Notes: generated by a model not told the origin, from the sequence alone. A DNA stretch of 54,552 nt from Stenotrophomonas maltophilia (GCF_003970865.1 NZ_RXLZ01000033.1:1-54552), one strand, 5' to 3'. Positions 25,779 to 34,905 are shown, counted from the stretch's first letter. Translations and numbers: made by a program.

Positions 25779-27544
25779 CAGTGCCCCAGAACGCGGATCT
25801 TGAAGAATTCGAGGTTGCCGCGCGATGCTGCGGTCGCGGCCTGCCCCATGTCGGTCACTTCCAGCGTCCAGGTGCCGCTGGCATTCTCATCCAGGAAGGC
25901 ATTGCTGGACAGCAGGTCCCAGCTGGTGAAGTTGCTCTGCGCGCCACCCGTACCCGAACCGATCGCGGTGAACGCCGGTTGCACCACGCTGCGGGTACCG
26001 CTGGGCGAGACCAGCACGAACTGAAGCTGGCGCGTGTTGCGGTGGTTGACCCGGAAGCCCAGTTGCACGCTTTCGATGTTGCGCGCGCCGTTGGCCACCT
26101 GGAAGGTCAGGCGTGCGGCGGCGGCCGAGGTGTTGCCGATGGCCACGGTGCGCGTGGTGTTGCGCCAGCCGCTGTCAACCAGCGGTCCCAGCGACTGGAA
26201 GTTTTCGGCGACTTCCACCGCACGCGCGGCGTTGACCACACCGAAACCGTACCAGTTGCTGTAGGCACGGTTGGCCGCATTCACCGTCCAGCCCGGTACC
26301 AGCGTGCGCCCGTCGGCCAGCGTCACCGCCGGCTGGTTCGGGTGGTTGCGGGTGGCGGTGGTAGCCAGGATGTACTTCACATCGCGATAGGACAGGTTCG
26401 GATTGGCTTCCAGCACCAGTGCCGCCACGCCCGATACCATCGGCGCCGACGCCGAGGTGCCGTTCATCTTGGCGGTGTAGTTGCAGGTGCTGTCGATGGC
26501 CGAAAGGTTGCTGTCCAGCGTGTTCTGGCGGTTGGTGTTCTTGTTGCTGCCCTGCGCGCACCCGGTCACGTCGGTGGTGACGATGGCCGGGTCGTACGCG
26601 CGTGCCACCAGGCCGGGCGCGTACTGGGCCTGCAGGCCGTATTCGCCGCCAAAGGCCGACACCCACAGGGCCGAGCCGGTGGAGGAGTACGACGAGCGCA
26701 CGCCATCGGCGCGCACCGCCGCCACGGTGATCACGTTGAACAGGTTGTTGCGCGGGTCGCGTCCGGCCGGCACGCAGCCGGTGTTGCGGTTCTTGGTGTC
26801 GGTGGTGCAGACATCCTGGGTCTGGCTGATCGAGGCATTGTTGAAGTTGTTGCCGGCCGACTTCACATAGATGCCGCCACGGCCACCGCGCGTACCCGAC
26901 AGTGCCTGCTCATACGAACGAATCGTGTTTTCGCTGTACGCCAACGGCAGGTTCGGATTGCCCGGGCCGGCGCCCCAGCTGTTGTTGAACACCTGCACGT
27001 CGGCCGATTCCGCGCCGTCCCACCAGGCGTACTCGATGTTGCTCTGCTGGTTGCCCAGCGCGGTACGCGAAATCGGGTTGAAGCCCTTCAGCGTCGCCGC
27101 CGGGGCCACACCGCGCACGCCCAGGTTGTTGGCGCCCACCGCACCGGCGATGCCACCGACCATGGTGCCGTGGTTGTCGACATCCGGGTTGGTCGGGGTG
27201 GGGTTGTTCGAGCCATTGGTGAAGTTCTTGCCGGCCACCGCCGCCACGTTGGCCGCCAGGTCCGGATGCGCGATCTGCAGGCCATCATCGACGATGGCGA
27301 TGGTGACGCCCTGGCCGCGGATGCCATTGCGGAACAGGCCATCCACGTTCAGATCGTTGCCGGCCACCGGCAGGGTGTCGCCCAGTACGGCCTGCCCGGT
27401 GTTGAGCAGGTGCCACTGCCGTCCGGCCAGCGGATCGGCCTGCTGGGCGTGGGCGGTGACGGCCAGGCTGCCCAGCACCAGGGCAGTGGCAAGGGCCAGG
27501 CGCGCGGAGCGCGGTGGCGCGGAGCGTTGCGTGTGTCGCTTCAT
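25778..27544 (-). CDS. Kexin-like S8 serine protease with P domain, lacking a propeptide
   Basis: This secreted subtilase of the S8B/proprotein-convertase type has 588 aa. The signal peptide ends near AHAQ (residue ~34). The catalytic domain begins almost at once with ADPLAGRQWHLLNTGQ, so the usual 80-100-residue propeptide is absent. The triad is D86 in AIVDDGLQIAHPDL, H125 in DNHGTMVGGIAGA and S364 in NGTSASAPMVSG, with the oxyanion Asn in SAGNNF (~232). Residues ~455-588 form a P/Homo B domain (VQLGFRVNHRNTRQLQFVLVSPSGT, SGTWTLEVTDMG). Four Cys lie at about 246-354. ATG 27544 has AAGGA about 8 nt upstream. It is co-translated with the I9-like gene. Secretion beyond the outer membrane is not shown by any C-terminal autotransporter barrel. 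Confidence 0.92.
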   Translation of the reverse strand: MKRHTQRSAPPRSARLALATALVLGSLAVTAHAQQADPLAGRQWHLLNTGQAVLGDTLPVAGNDLNVDGLFRNGIRGQGVTIAIVDDGLQIAHPDLAANVAAVAGKNFTNGSNNPTPTNPDVDNHGTMVGGIAGAVGANNLGVRGVAPAATLKGFNPISRTALGNQQSNIEYAWWDGAESADVQVFNNSWGAGPGNPNLPLAYSENTIRSYEQALSGTRGGRGGIYVKSAGNNFNNASISQTQDVCTTDTKNRNTGCVPAGRDPRNNLFNVITVAAVRADGVRSSYSSTGSALWVSAFGGEYGLQAQYAPGLVARAYDPAIVTTDVTGCAQGSNKNTNRQNTLDSNLSAIDSTCNYTAKMNGTSASAPMVSGVAALVLEANPNLSYRDVKYILATTATRNHPNQPAVTLADGRTLVPGWTVNAANRAYSNWYGFGVVNAARAVEVAENFQSLGPLVDSGWRNTTRTVAIGNTSAAAARLTFQVANGARNIESVQLGFRVNHRNTRQLQFVLVSPSGTRSVVQPAFTAIGSGTGGAQSNFTSWDLLSSNAFLDENASGTWTLEVTDMGQAATAASRGNLEFFKIRVLGH

Positions 27545-27785
27545 ACACGAATCCTTCTGTTGTGAATCGGCATGGCAGGACGGCGGGGCGGAACTGCCCC
27601 ATCGCAACGAGCCAAACGCGACACAACGAACAACCCCCTACCTCTTCACACATCCAATCTGCAGATGTGCCGATTGCGTCACAAACGCTTATGCCGTCGA
27701 GGAATAAAAACTGGCGGTCGCGGCCCTCCTGCCCGTGCCATCATCGTTGGGCCGTCTCTCGCGGCCCCTTGCACAAGGAAGACCG

Positions 27786-28145
27786 ATGGCCAGGAAAGAC
27801 CCGGACACCGAAACTCCCGTGGACGAGGCCTTCCGTCCCACCCTGGCCTGGATGGCAAACGAGATCGCGGCCGGCCGTGCGCCCCACGCAGCGAACGTGC
27901 CCGCGTGCAGCGCCGACATTTGGGATGTCATCACCGGCATCATCGCGGACTACGGGGAAACCCTGGTGACGCTCCCCGAGGCCAGCTGGGAAACTTCGGT
28001 CAGCCAGTGGCATGGCGAGCGCTGGAAGGTCCTGGTCGACCTGTACACGGCTGTGGAAGGGCGAAGTGATCTGGTAATGGATGTGGACATCGCCGAAACC
28101 GAAACCGGCTTCGAGTACAGTCTGCACCTGGTCTACGTTCCCTGA
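27786..28145 (+). CDS. DUF7668-like small protein, possible immunity protein
   Basis: This 119-aa cytoplasmic protein has an N-terminal helical part (DEAFRPTLAWMANEIAAGR, DIWDVITGIIADYGETLVTLP) and a C-terminal strand part with WKVLVDLYTAVEGRSDLVMDVDIAET, a pattern I associate with DUF7668 (DLWT-x-EGRSDL). AAGGA lies about 6 nt before ATG 27786. The DUF2185 gene starts 9 bp after its stop, so the two form an operon. Proteins of this kind frequently occur among contact-toxin immunity genes, but no toxin gene is adjacent here. The family assignment is from memory of the motif and is moderately sure. Confidence 0.65.
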   Translation: MARKDPDTETPVDEAFRPTLAWMANEIAAGRAPHAANVPACSADIWDVITGIIADYGETLVTLPEASWETSVSQWHGERWKVLVDLYTAVEGRSDLVMDVDIAETETGFEYSLHLVYVP

Positions 28146-28154
28146 GGAGACGCG

Positions 28155-28481
28155 ATGAAGCCGAAGCAATTCCGTCTCACCGCCGAGCAGATCAAGCCTC
28201 TGCTGGAGGGCTATGGCGGATGCATCGCCACCGATCGCATCACCGTTGATGGCCAGCCCGTGGGTTACTGCTACCGCGAGGCGCCCGACAACGAGTTGGA
28301 CAGTGGCTGGCGATTTCTTGCTGGTGACGAAACCGATGATTACCTGGACGAGCCGGGAAACTCCGGCGTGTACGACGTGAACACCATCGCCAACTGCGAT
28401 CGTGCCGTCCTGGCAGTGGTGGACGCGCCGGCGGGTACCGAGTTCGAACGCACTGAAGACGGCAGGTTGCTGCCCGTCTGA
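28155..28481 (+). CDS. DUF2185 (Imm33-like) protein
   Basis: This 108-aa protein fits the DUF2185/Imm33 pattern: CIATDRITVDGQPVGYCYREAPDNELDSGWRFLAGDETDDYLDEPGNSGVYDVNTI. The YREAPDNELDSGW core is the family hallmark. It has no signal or membrane segment. It is the second gene of a two-gene operon with the DUF7668-like protein. GAGGAGA precedes ATG 28155. Members are often polymorphic-toxin immunity proteins. No matching toxin is visible nearby, so it may be an orphan immunity gene or a housekeeping member. A small hairpin (ATGCCAC..GTGGCAT, 28488-28508) follows. Confidence 0.85.
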   Translation: MKPKQFRLTAEQIKPLLEGYGGCIATDRITVDGQPVGYCYREAPDNELDSGWRFLAGDETDDYLDEPGNSGVYDVNTIANCDRAVLAVVDAPAGTEFERTEDGRLLPV

Positions 28482-28516
28482 TCGGTGATGCCACGTGTTA
28501 GGTGGCATCCATCCTG

Positions 28517-28541
28517 GTGGGTGCCGACCGTTGGTCGGCAC
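28517..28541 (+). repeat. SMAG repeat (GTGG head)
   Basis: This single GTGGGTGCCGACCGTTGGTCGGCAC unit lies between DUF2185 and DUF2231. It is identical in sequence to the units at 24421, 24512 and 48318. Confidence 0.8.
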
Positions 28542-28640
28542 ATCCATCCAAGCTTGCCGTCACTCCCACCGGTCATCATCGCGCACCCTCACATCCGGCT
28601 GTGCTACTACAGCCCGTGCACCCTTCCGCATCGGAGCACG

Positions 28641-29084
28641 ATGATGGTCAATCCTCTAGCCCAGGCCCATCGCGGCCTCGGCACCACGCTGTTCAGCCTG
28701 TTGAACCCGATACCCTTCGGCTTCTTCGTCGGCGCACTGATCTTCGACGCGATCTACCTCAACAGCGCCGAGGTGATGTGGGGCAAGGCCGCCGCCTGGC
28801 TGATCACCTTCGGCCTGCTGATCGCCATTATTCCGCGCCTGATCAACCTGTTCGCGGTCTGGCGCCGCAATGGCACGGCCACCCGTATAGACCGCATCGA
28901 CTTCTTCCTCAACCTGATCGCAGTGGTGCTGGCCATCTGGAACGCCTTCGTGCACAGCCGCGATGCGTATGCCGTGGCGGTGCCGGGCACGATCCTGTCG
29001 GCGCTGACTGTGGCCCTGATCGCCCTGGGCCTGATCCTGCTGTCACTGCAGCCGCCGGTGCTGCAGGGAGGTCGTCATGGTTAA
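28641..29084 (+). CDS. DUF2231 membrane protein
   Basis: This 147-aa membrane protein has four helices: PIPFGFFVGALIFDAIYL, AAAWLITFGLLIAIIPRLINLF, FFLNLIAVVLAIWNAFV and TILSALTVALIALGLILLSL. The layout and IPFGFF/FDAIYL start fit DUF2231. GGAG lies 6 nt before ATG 28641. Its 3' end overlaps the start of the sorbosone dehydrogenase-like gene by 8 bp, so the pair is translationally coupled. In other proteobacteria these two genes also commonly sit together, and the membrane protein may anchor or feed electrons for the periplasmic enzyme. That is inference. Confidence 0.85.
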   Translation: MMVNPLAQAHRGLGTTLFSLLNPIPFGFFVGALIFDAIYLNSAEVMWGKAAAWLITFGLLIAIIPRLINLFAVWRRNGTATRIDRIDFFLNLIAVVLAIWNAFVHSRDAYAVAVPGTILSALTVALIALGLILLSLQPPVLQGGRHG

Positions 29085-30387
29085 GCACATCCTGCCCACC
29101 GTCGCCGCCCTGGCGCTGGCCGTGATGCTGTCGGCCTGCGCGGGCAAGGCCGAATACCACCCCACCGATCAGTCCGGTGCGAAGCCACCGCTGCCGGCAC
29201 CGAAGAACTTCCTGATGCCGCCGATGCAGGTGCCTCGTGGCGTGGGCTGGGCCGATGGCCAGTCGCCCACGGTGGCCGAAGGCCTGAAGATCGAGCGCAT
29301 CGCCGCCAACCTGCAGCATCCGCGGCGGCTGCTGACCCTGCCCAACGGCGATGTGCTGGTGGTGGAGGGCAATGGCCCCGGCGAAGAACCCGTCACCACG
29401 CCCAAGCAGTGGATCGCCGGCAAGGTGAAGGCGCGCTCGGGCAAGGCCGGCAAGGGCGGCAACCGGGTCACCCTGCTGCGCCGCGCGCCGGGAACGAACA
29501 CCTGGGCCCAGCACGTCTACATCGAAGGCCTGCATTCGCCGTTCGGCATCCAGCTGATCGGTGACACGCTGTACGTGGCCAACACCGGCAACATCATGCA
29601 GTACCGCTATGTACCCGGCGAAACCCGCATGTCCGACAAGGGCCGCGAGTTCACCGACCTGCCCAGCACCATCAACCACCACTGGACCAAGGAACTGCTG
29701 GCCAGCCGCGATGGCAGCAAGCTGTACGTGGGCGTGGGTTCCAACAGCAACATCACTGAAAATGGTTTGGCCGTCGAATACCGCCGCGCGGTGGTGCTGG
29801 AAGTGGATGTGGCCACCCGTGGCAGCCGCATCTTTGCGTCAGGCATCCGCAACCCGACCGGGCTGGACTGGGAGCCGAGCACCGGCACGCTGTGGGCCGT
29901 GGCGAACGAGCGCGATGAGATCGGTGCCGACCTGGTGCCTGATTACCTCACCTCGGTGAAGGAAGATGGCTTCTACGGCTGGCCCTACAGCTACTACGGC
30001 CAGCACGTGGACGAACGCGTGCAGCCGCAGCGGCCGGACCTGGTGGCCAAAGCAATCACGCCCGACTACGCCATCGGCTCGCACGTGGCACCGCTGGGCC
30101 TGCTGTTCTACACCGGCCAGGCACTGCCGGCGCAGTACCACGGCGGCGCCTTCATCGGCGAGCACGGCAGCTGGGACCGCTCGCCGTTGAGTGGCTACGA
30201 AGTGGTCTACGTACCGTTCAAGGACGGCAAGCCGACCGGGCGGCCGCAGACCGTGGTCAGCGGCTTCGCCTCGAAGGACGAGAAGACGCTGATGGGTGCG
30301 CCGGTAGGCATGGCCATGGATGCCGAGGGTGCACTGCTGGTGGCCGACGACGTGGGCGACGTGGTGTGGCGGGTGTCAGCCAAGTAA
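29077..30387 (+). CDS. PQQ-dependent sugar (sorbosone) dehydrogenase family lipoprotein
   Basis: This 436-aa beta-propeller of the L-sorbosone/soluble glucose dehydrogenase family (GSDH superfamily) has a lipoprotein signal with lipobox LSAC. Family blocks include LQHPRRLLTLPNGDVLVVEGN, LHSPFGIQLIGDTLYVANTGNIMQYRY, FASGIRNPTGLDWEPSTGTLWAVANERDEIGADLVPDYLTSV, GFYGWPYSYYGQ and FIGEHGSWDRSPLSGYEVVYVPF. The oxidised sugar or aldehyde and the electron acceptor are unknown. GGAGGTCGTC precedes ATG 29077. It overlaps DUF2231 by 8 bp. It is closed by an inverted SMAG pair shared with ExoD. Confidence 0.92.
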   Translation: MVKHILPTVAALALAVMLSACAGKAEYHPTDQSGAKPPLPAPKNFLMPPMQVPRGVGWADGQSPTVAEGLKIERIAANLQHPRRLLTLPNGDVLVVEGNGPGEEPVTTPKQWIAGKVKARSGKAGKGGNRVTLLRRAPGTNTWAQHVYIEGLHSPFGIQLIGDTLYVANTGNIMQYRYVPGETRMSDKGREFTDLPSTINHHWTKELLASRDGSKLYVGVGSNSNITENGLAVEYRRAVVLEVDVATRGSRIFASGIRNPTGLDWEPSTGTLWAVANERDEIGADLVPDYLTSVKEDGFYGWPYSYYGQHVDERVQPQRPDLVAKAITPDYAIGSHVAPLGLLFYTGQALPAQYHGGAFIGEHGSWDRSPLSGYEVVYVPFKDGKPTGRPQTVVSGFASKDEKTLMGAPVGMAMDAEGALLVADDVGDVVWRVSAK

Positions 30388-30391
30388 TTCT

Positions 30392-30481
30392 GCAGAGCCG
30401 AGCCCATGCTCGGCTGCTCTTCGTTCGGTGCACGGAAACCCGCACGGTGCGCGCGTAAGCCGAGCATGGGCTCGGCTCTAC
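30392..30481. repeat. Inverted SMAG pair between convergent genes
   Basis: The unit at 30392-30415 (+, GCAG head) and the reverse unit at 30458-30481 share the GCCGAGCCCATGCTCGGCT core and face each other. The minus-strand unit supplies the TAG stop codon of ExoD (30478-30480). Confidence 0.85.
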
Positions 30482-31140
30482 AGTTCCGCGGTACTGCTGC
30501 GGAACCCGCTGAACACCGACTCGGCAGCAAACCCCACGCCGCCCAGCAGTACGCCGAAATACACCACCGTGGCCACCACGAAACCGTAACCGGCCGCCAC
30601 CGCCGCGCCATCGCGCTGGATGAAGCCAATCGCAAACGACATCAGCGCCAATGCCGGCAACGTGTTGCTGAAGGGGATCGGCCCAGCAGGCGCCATCAGC
30701 AGCAGGGTCGCGAACACCAGCATCAGGTTGTTCAGGCGCATCATCTTCTTCGAGCGCACCATCACCGCCAACCGCATCGGCCGCGACAGCCGCTCCATGC
30801 GATGCACCCACTTCAGCGCACGGCCGAGGTTGGCCTTCAGCTTGTCGGTGGCGATCTCGCGGCGTGCCAGCTTCTGCGGCACCCACAGCGGGCGGTTGCG
30901 CACCCGGCTCAGGCCGATCAGCAGGATCGAGGCGCCAAACACGGTACTCAGCCCGGGAATCGACACCGGGATGATGAAGATGGCCGAGAGCAGGATCACG
31001 ATCAGCAACAGGCCTTCATCGCCCAGCGCACTGAGCAGGGTGCCGACGCTCACCTGGTCGCCGGGCAGCTCGTCGATCATCTGCTCGATCTGCTGGGCCA
31101 GGGGGGCGCTGTCGTTGGTTTCGGGGGCACGGTAGGTCAT
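30478..31140 (-). CDS. ExoD-family exopolysaccharide synthesis protein
   Basis: This 220-aa inner-membrane protein of the ExoD family has four or five helices. ELPGDQVSVGTLLSALGDEGLLLIVILLSAIFIIPVSIPGLSTVFGASILLIG is the family's N-terminal signature, and MLVFATLLLMAPAGPIPFSNTLPALALMSFAIGFIQRDG is the C-terminal one. ExoD in rhizobia affects exopolysaccharide and alkali tolerance; the mechanism is unclear. ATG 31140 was chosen because the longer in-frame version has no membrane or family match and no ribosome-binding site. It is divergent from the HAD phosphatase. Confidence 0.88.
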   Translation of the reverse strand: MTYRAPETNDSAPLAQQIEQMIDELPGDQVSVGTLLSALGDEGLLLIVILLSAIFIIPVSIPGLSTVFGASILLIGLSRVRNRPLWVPQKLARREIATDKLKANLGRALKWVHRMERLSRPMRLAVMVRSKKMMRLNNLMLVFATLLLMAPAGPIPFSNTLPALALMSFAIGFIQRDGAAVAAGYGFVVATVVYFGVLLGGVGFAAESVFSGFRSSTAEL

Positions 31141-31289
31141 GCGTCGCAAGGTTCTCCAGGGAAGGGCGGTCAATGGGCCGTCCTGCGGTGGGGGACGCAC
31201 AGGCTCCTGCAGTATCCCGGCCAACGTGGGCAAAGAGGTGAACCGGGCATGAGGGGGTAAACTGGCGTGCCCCGCACGAGTTGAACGCA

Positions 31290-32123
31290 ATGGACATGGG
31301 CCGCCGGCAATCGACCATCGAACTGGTCGCCATCGACATGGATGGCACCCTGCTGGACCCCAGCCACACGCTCACCGCCCGGGCCAAACAGGCCATCGCA
31401 CAGGCGCGCGCGCTGGGCGTGCACATCGTGCTGACCAGTGGCCGCCCGGTCCCCGGCCTGGCGCCGTTCCTGCACGAGCTGGGCATCACCGGCGACGACG
31501 ACTACTGCATTGCCTGCAATGGCGGCCTGGTGCAGCGCATCGGCACACGCGAAACCGTGGTCGAGTATCCGCTCAGCTTCGGTGATTTCCTGTTCTGCGA
31601 GCGGGTGGCCCGCGAACTGGGCGTGCATTTCCAGGCGCTGGACAGCCAGCGCATGTACACGCCCAACCAGGACATCAGCTACTACACCGTGGCCGACTCG
31701 CATCTCTCGCGGATGCCATTGTCCTACCGCCGCGTGGAAGACATGGACCCGTCGATGTCCTTCATCAAGCTGATGATGATCGACGCGCCGGACGTGCTGG
31801 ATGCCGCCATCGCGCGCCTGCCCAGCGAACTGACCGAGCGCTTCGCGGTACTGAAGAGCGCACCGTTCTTCCTGGAAGTGTTCGACCACCGCGCCGGCAA
31901 GGGCCCGAGCCTGCAGAAGCTGGCCGAGCACCTGGGCATCGACCGCGCCAACGTGATGGCCATCGGCGACCAGGAAAACGACCTGACCATGCTGCAGTAC
32001 GCCGGCACCAGCGTGGCGATGGGCAATGCCATCGACGCGGTGAAGGCCGTCGCGCGGTTTGAAACCACCAGCAATGCCGATGAAGGCGTGGCGCGCGCGA
32101 TCGAGCGTTACGTCCTGCAGTAA
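31290..32123 (+). CDS. Cof-type HAD-IIB sugar phosphatase (YidA-like)
   Basis: This 277-aa HAD-superfamily phosphatase is of the Cof/YidA type. Motif I is AIDMDGTLLDPSH, motif II is IVLTSGRPVPG, the motif III region holds the GKGPSLQKLAEHLGI lysine, and motif IV is AIGDQENDLTMLQYAG. A IIB cap domain lies between. Members dephosphorylate small sugar phosphates or flavin/PLP precursors; the substrate is not predictable. The start is ATG 31290, or 31296 close by. It is monocistronic. Confidence 0.93.
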   Translation: MDMGRRQSTIELVAIDMDGTLLDPSHTLTARAKQAIAQARALGVHIVLTSGRPVPGLAPFLHELGITGDDDYCIACNGGLVQRIGTRETVVEYPLSFGDFLFCERVARELGVHFQALDSQRMYTPNQDISYYTVADSHLSRMPLSYRRVEDMDPSMSFIKLMMIDAPDVLDAAIARLPSELTERFAVLKSAPFFLEVFDHRAGKGPSLQKLAEHLGIDRANVMAIGDQENDLTMLQYAGTSVAMGNAIDAVKAVARFETTSNADEGVARAIERYVLQ

Positions 32124-32466
32124 CCGCGCGTCCAGCTGCCCCGGTAGGTGCCAACCTTGGTTGGTACACGCAATCGGCAAGCGCCGACCAGGGTCTATAC
32201 CCACGTATAGCCCACCCATCCCCACCGCCATCGGCGCTGTACCACGGTGCAATGGCGGATGCGGCAGTGCGATGCAAGAATTTCGCACGTCGAAATCACG
32301 CCATCGAATCCTGCGACAGACGAACGACTTCCTCTGCCACTGACCGGCGCGCACTGCGCCGTCGCTCCTTCAACGCAATCGCATCGTCAGCCACAGCATC
32401 GACACCGGTGCTGCAACGCGCTGGGCGTGCGCCTGCGCCGATCTCTCCCAGCACCTGGATCTGCCC
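32124..32466. other. Intergenic: SMAG repeat and receptor promoter region
   Basis: A SMAG unit with core GTGCCAACCTTGGTTGGTAC lies at 32144-32167. The rest is presumed to hold the promoter of the TonB receptor at 32467. I see no gene, and no confident -10/-35 or repressor site. Confidence 0.5.
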
Positions 32467-34785
32467 ATGAACACCCCACCCACGACGCGCCTCGCCCTGG
32501 CCATCATCGCGGCCATCACCGCACCTGCGTACGCCGCAGAAACGCACGACGCCGCACTCGACACGCCCACCACGCTCAACGCCCTGCAGGTCATCGCCAC
32601 GCCGCGCGGTGCCGCCGTGGCACCGACCCAGGTGGTCGGCCCCAACCGCTACATCATCAAGGCCGAAGACCTCGACGCGATGGTCACCGGCAATAACGGC
32701 CTGGCCATGCTGAAGCAGGTGCCGGGCGCGAGCTATACCGCCACCGATGGTCTTGGCCTGGATATTTCCGCCACCAGCCTGTTCGTGCGCGGCTTCCGCA
32801 TGAATGAAATGGGCATCACCTTTGAGGGCGTGCCGCTGAACGACAACGGCTTCCTCTCGCTCACCGGCACCAGCGTGGTGAACGTGGCCGTGCCCGATGG
32901 CATCGGCGCGATCACGGTCAGCCCCGGTGGCGCACCGGTCAGCGTGTTCTCCAGCAGCGTCAACGGCGGCAGCCTGGAATACCGCCTGCGCGACCTGCAG
33001 GACACGCCCAGCCTGCGCGTGAAGCAGGGCGTGGGCAGCAACAACACGTTGGTCACCACCGTATCCGGGCAGAGCGGCCAGCTCGGTGAGCACGGCCCGA
33101 AAGTGCTGGTCGACCTGCAGCGCGTGTCCGCCGACAAGTACCAGGGCGAGGGCACGCAGAACTTCCTGCGCGGCGATCTGAAGCTGCAGCAGGACGTCGC
33201 CTGGGGCGATTTCACCGTGTTCCTGTCCGACAGCAAGGCCAAGGTCTGGGGTTACAACAACATCTCCTTCGACATGATCCGCAAGCTGGGCTGGAAGGCC
33301 GACATCTTCTATCCCGATTACGCGTGGGCCTGGTACGTGGCCTCGCCGGAGAACGCAGACAAATCCTGCGGCGCCTACACCTGCGGTGAGCTGTCCGAAC
33401 TGATCCCGTACGACACCGGCCAGACCACCCGCGACCGCGTGTCCTCGATCAACCATCGCTTCCAGATCACCCCGGCCCTGAGCGGCAACGTGCAGCTGTA
33501 CAACGCCAACAGCCATACGCAGGCCACGCTGACCGACCCGACCGTACCGTCGCCCAACGGCGCGCCGTTCTCCGAACAGGTGCAGACCCCGCGCCTCAAC
33601 CGGCTGGGCGGCATGGTCAACCTGCAGTTCGAGACCGGCGCGCACACCTTCACCGCGGGCTTCTGGCAGGAGAAGAGCAAGGCCGCGGCCAAGACCGAGT
33701 GGTACCAGCAGCCGCTGCTGGGCGAAGGCCCGCCGCTGAAGGCCACCGGTCCGTTCGATGTGTACGGACCTGCGTTCAAGACCGACAACGCATCGAGCTG
33801 GGTGACCCGCTCGCGCCAGTTCTACCTGCAGGACGACATCGTGTTGAATGACACGCTGAAGCTGGGCGTTGGTTTCAAGGCCGTGGACTTCCGCACCAGC
33901 GGTGGCGGCCTCGGTGACGCCAAGGACCGGCCGGTGAACGGCACGCTGCGCGCGAAGAGCAACTTCCTGCCGCATGTCTCGCTGTTCTGGAGCCCGACTG
34001 AATCCACCGATGCCTTCATCGACCTGGCCAATACCATGAACGGCTATCGCGTCGCTCAGCGCGGCAACATCGGCTACACCGCGTCGGCGTGGACCATCAC
34101 CGACCAGGAAGAGTTCGACCGCGTGGCGGGCACCCTGCGTCCGGAAAAGAACTGGAACCTCACCGTGGGCGCATCGCACCGCTTCGACCGGCTGACGATC
34201 ACCGGCGATGTGTTCTACAACGACATCCGCAACCGCCTGCTGTCGGCCGCCATCGGCACCCAGTTCGCGCAGATCAACACCGTGCGGCTGATGCCAAAGA
34301 TGCACGTAATCGGCGCCGACCTCGGCATCACCGCCGACCTGAGCGACCACCTGCAGTTCTACCAGGGCGTGGCCGTGGCCCGTTCGTACTACGACAGCGA
34401 TTTCGTGGTGGGTGACACGGTGTACCCGATCAAGGGCAACGCCCAGCCGGGCTACCCGCAGATCTCGCTGGTCAGCGACCTGTCCGCGCACTTCGGTGAC
34501 TGGCGTTTTGGTGCCACCAGCACCTCGTACCTGCGCCAGCCCTTCACCTACGAGAACGACATCCGCGTGCCGACCTTCTGGCAGGTCAACACCTATGCCG
34601 CCTACCGCTTCGGTGCGGACAGCGCCGTGCCCGGCCTGGAGCTGCGGCTGGACGTAAGCAACCTGTTCAACCGTCACAACATCGGCACCGCCACCATCGC
34701 CGGCTCGTCGTTCTCGGGGGATTACCAGACCCTGCAGCGCAGCGCGCCACGGCAGCTGATGTTCAGTACCTCGATGGCGTTCTGA
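32467..34785 (+). CDS. TonB-dependent outer-membrane receptor
   Basis: This 772-aa TonB-dependent receptor has a signal peptide ending APAYA (~23). The plug domain spans ~35-165 (LNALQVIATPRG, NGLAMLKQVPGASYTATDG, LFVRGFRMNEMGITFEGVPLNDNG, GGAPVSVFSSSVNGGSLEYRL). The long beta-barrel ends with Phe (MFSTSMAF), the classical outer-membrane protein signature. GITFEGVPLND resembles receptors for ferric or small metal chelates, but the substrate is not identified. It is a single gene with no adjacent sigma/anti-sigma pair. A GC-rich hairpin follows the stop. Confidence 0.93.
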   Translation: MNTPPTTRLALAIIAAITAPAYAAETHDAALDTPTTLNALQVIATPRGAAVAPTQVVGPNRYIIKAEDLDAMVTGNNGLAMLKQVPGASYTATDGLGLDISATSLFVRGFRMNEMGITFEGVPLNDNGFLSLTGTSVVNVAVPDGIGAITVSPGGAPVSVFSSSVNGGSLEYRLRDLQDTPSLRVKQGVGSNNTLVTTVSGQSGQLGEHGPKVLVDLQRVSADKYQGEGTQNFLRGDLKLQQDVAWGDFTVFLSDSKAKVWGYNNISFDMIRKLGWKADIFYPDYAWAWYVASPENADKSCGAYTCGELSELIPYDTGQTTRDRVSSINHRFQITPALSGNVQLYNANSHTQATLTDPTVPSPNGAPFSEQVQTPRLNRLGGMVNLQFETGAHTFTAGFWQEKSKAAAKTEWYQQPLLGEGPPLKATGPFDVYGPAFKTDNASSWVTRSRQFYLQDDIVLNDTLKLGVGFKAVDFRTSGGGLGDAKDRPVNGTLRAKSNFLPHVSLFWSPTESTDAFIDLANTMNGYRVAQRGNIGYTASAWTITDQEEFDRVAGTLRPEKNWNLTVGASHRFDRLTITGDVFYNDIRNRLLSAAIGTQFAQINTVRLMPKMHVIGADLGITADLSDHLQFYQGVAVARSYYDSDFVVGDTVYPIKGNAQPGYPQISLVSDLSAHFGDWRFGATSTSYLRQPFTYENDIRVPTFWQVNTYAAYRFGADSAVPGLELRLDVSNLFNRHNIGTATIAGSSFSGDYQTLQRSAPRQLMFSTSMAF

Positions 34786-34796
34786 GGCGATGAGGG

Positions 34797-34837
34797 TGGG
34801 GTCAGAGCCCTTTGCTGCGCAAAGGGATCCGACCCCA
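34797..34837. repeat. GGGGTCAGA-type inverted repeat hairpin
   Basis: The left arm TGGGGTCAGAGCCCTTTGC pairs with GCAAAGGGATCCGACCCCA across a 3-nt loop with two mismatches. This is a second palindrome family distinct from SMAG (no GTAG head). It probably ends the TonB-receptor transcript. Confidence 0.75.
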
Positions 34838-34905
34838 AAACCCGCCCGGAAGCCCGCCTTGCGCAATCAACAGGGATTTTCTGGCGGCGACGCAAGGTTC
34901 CCACA

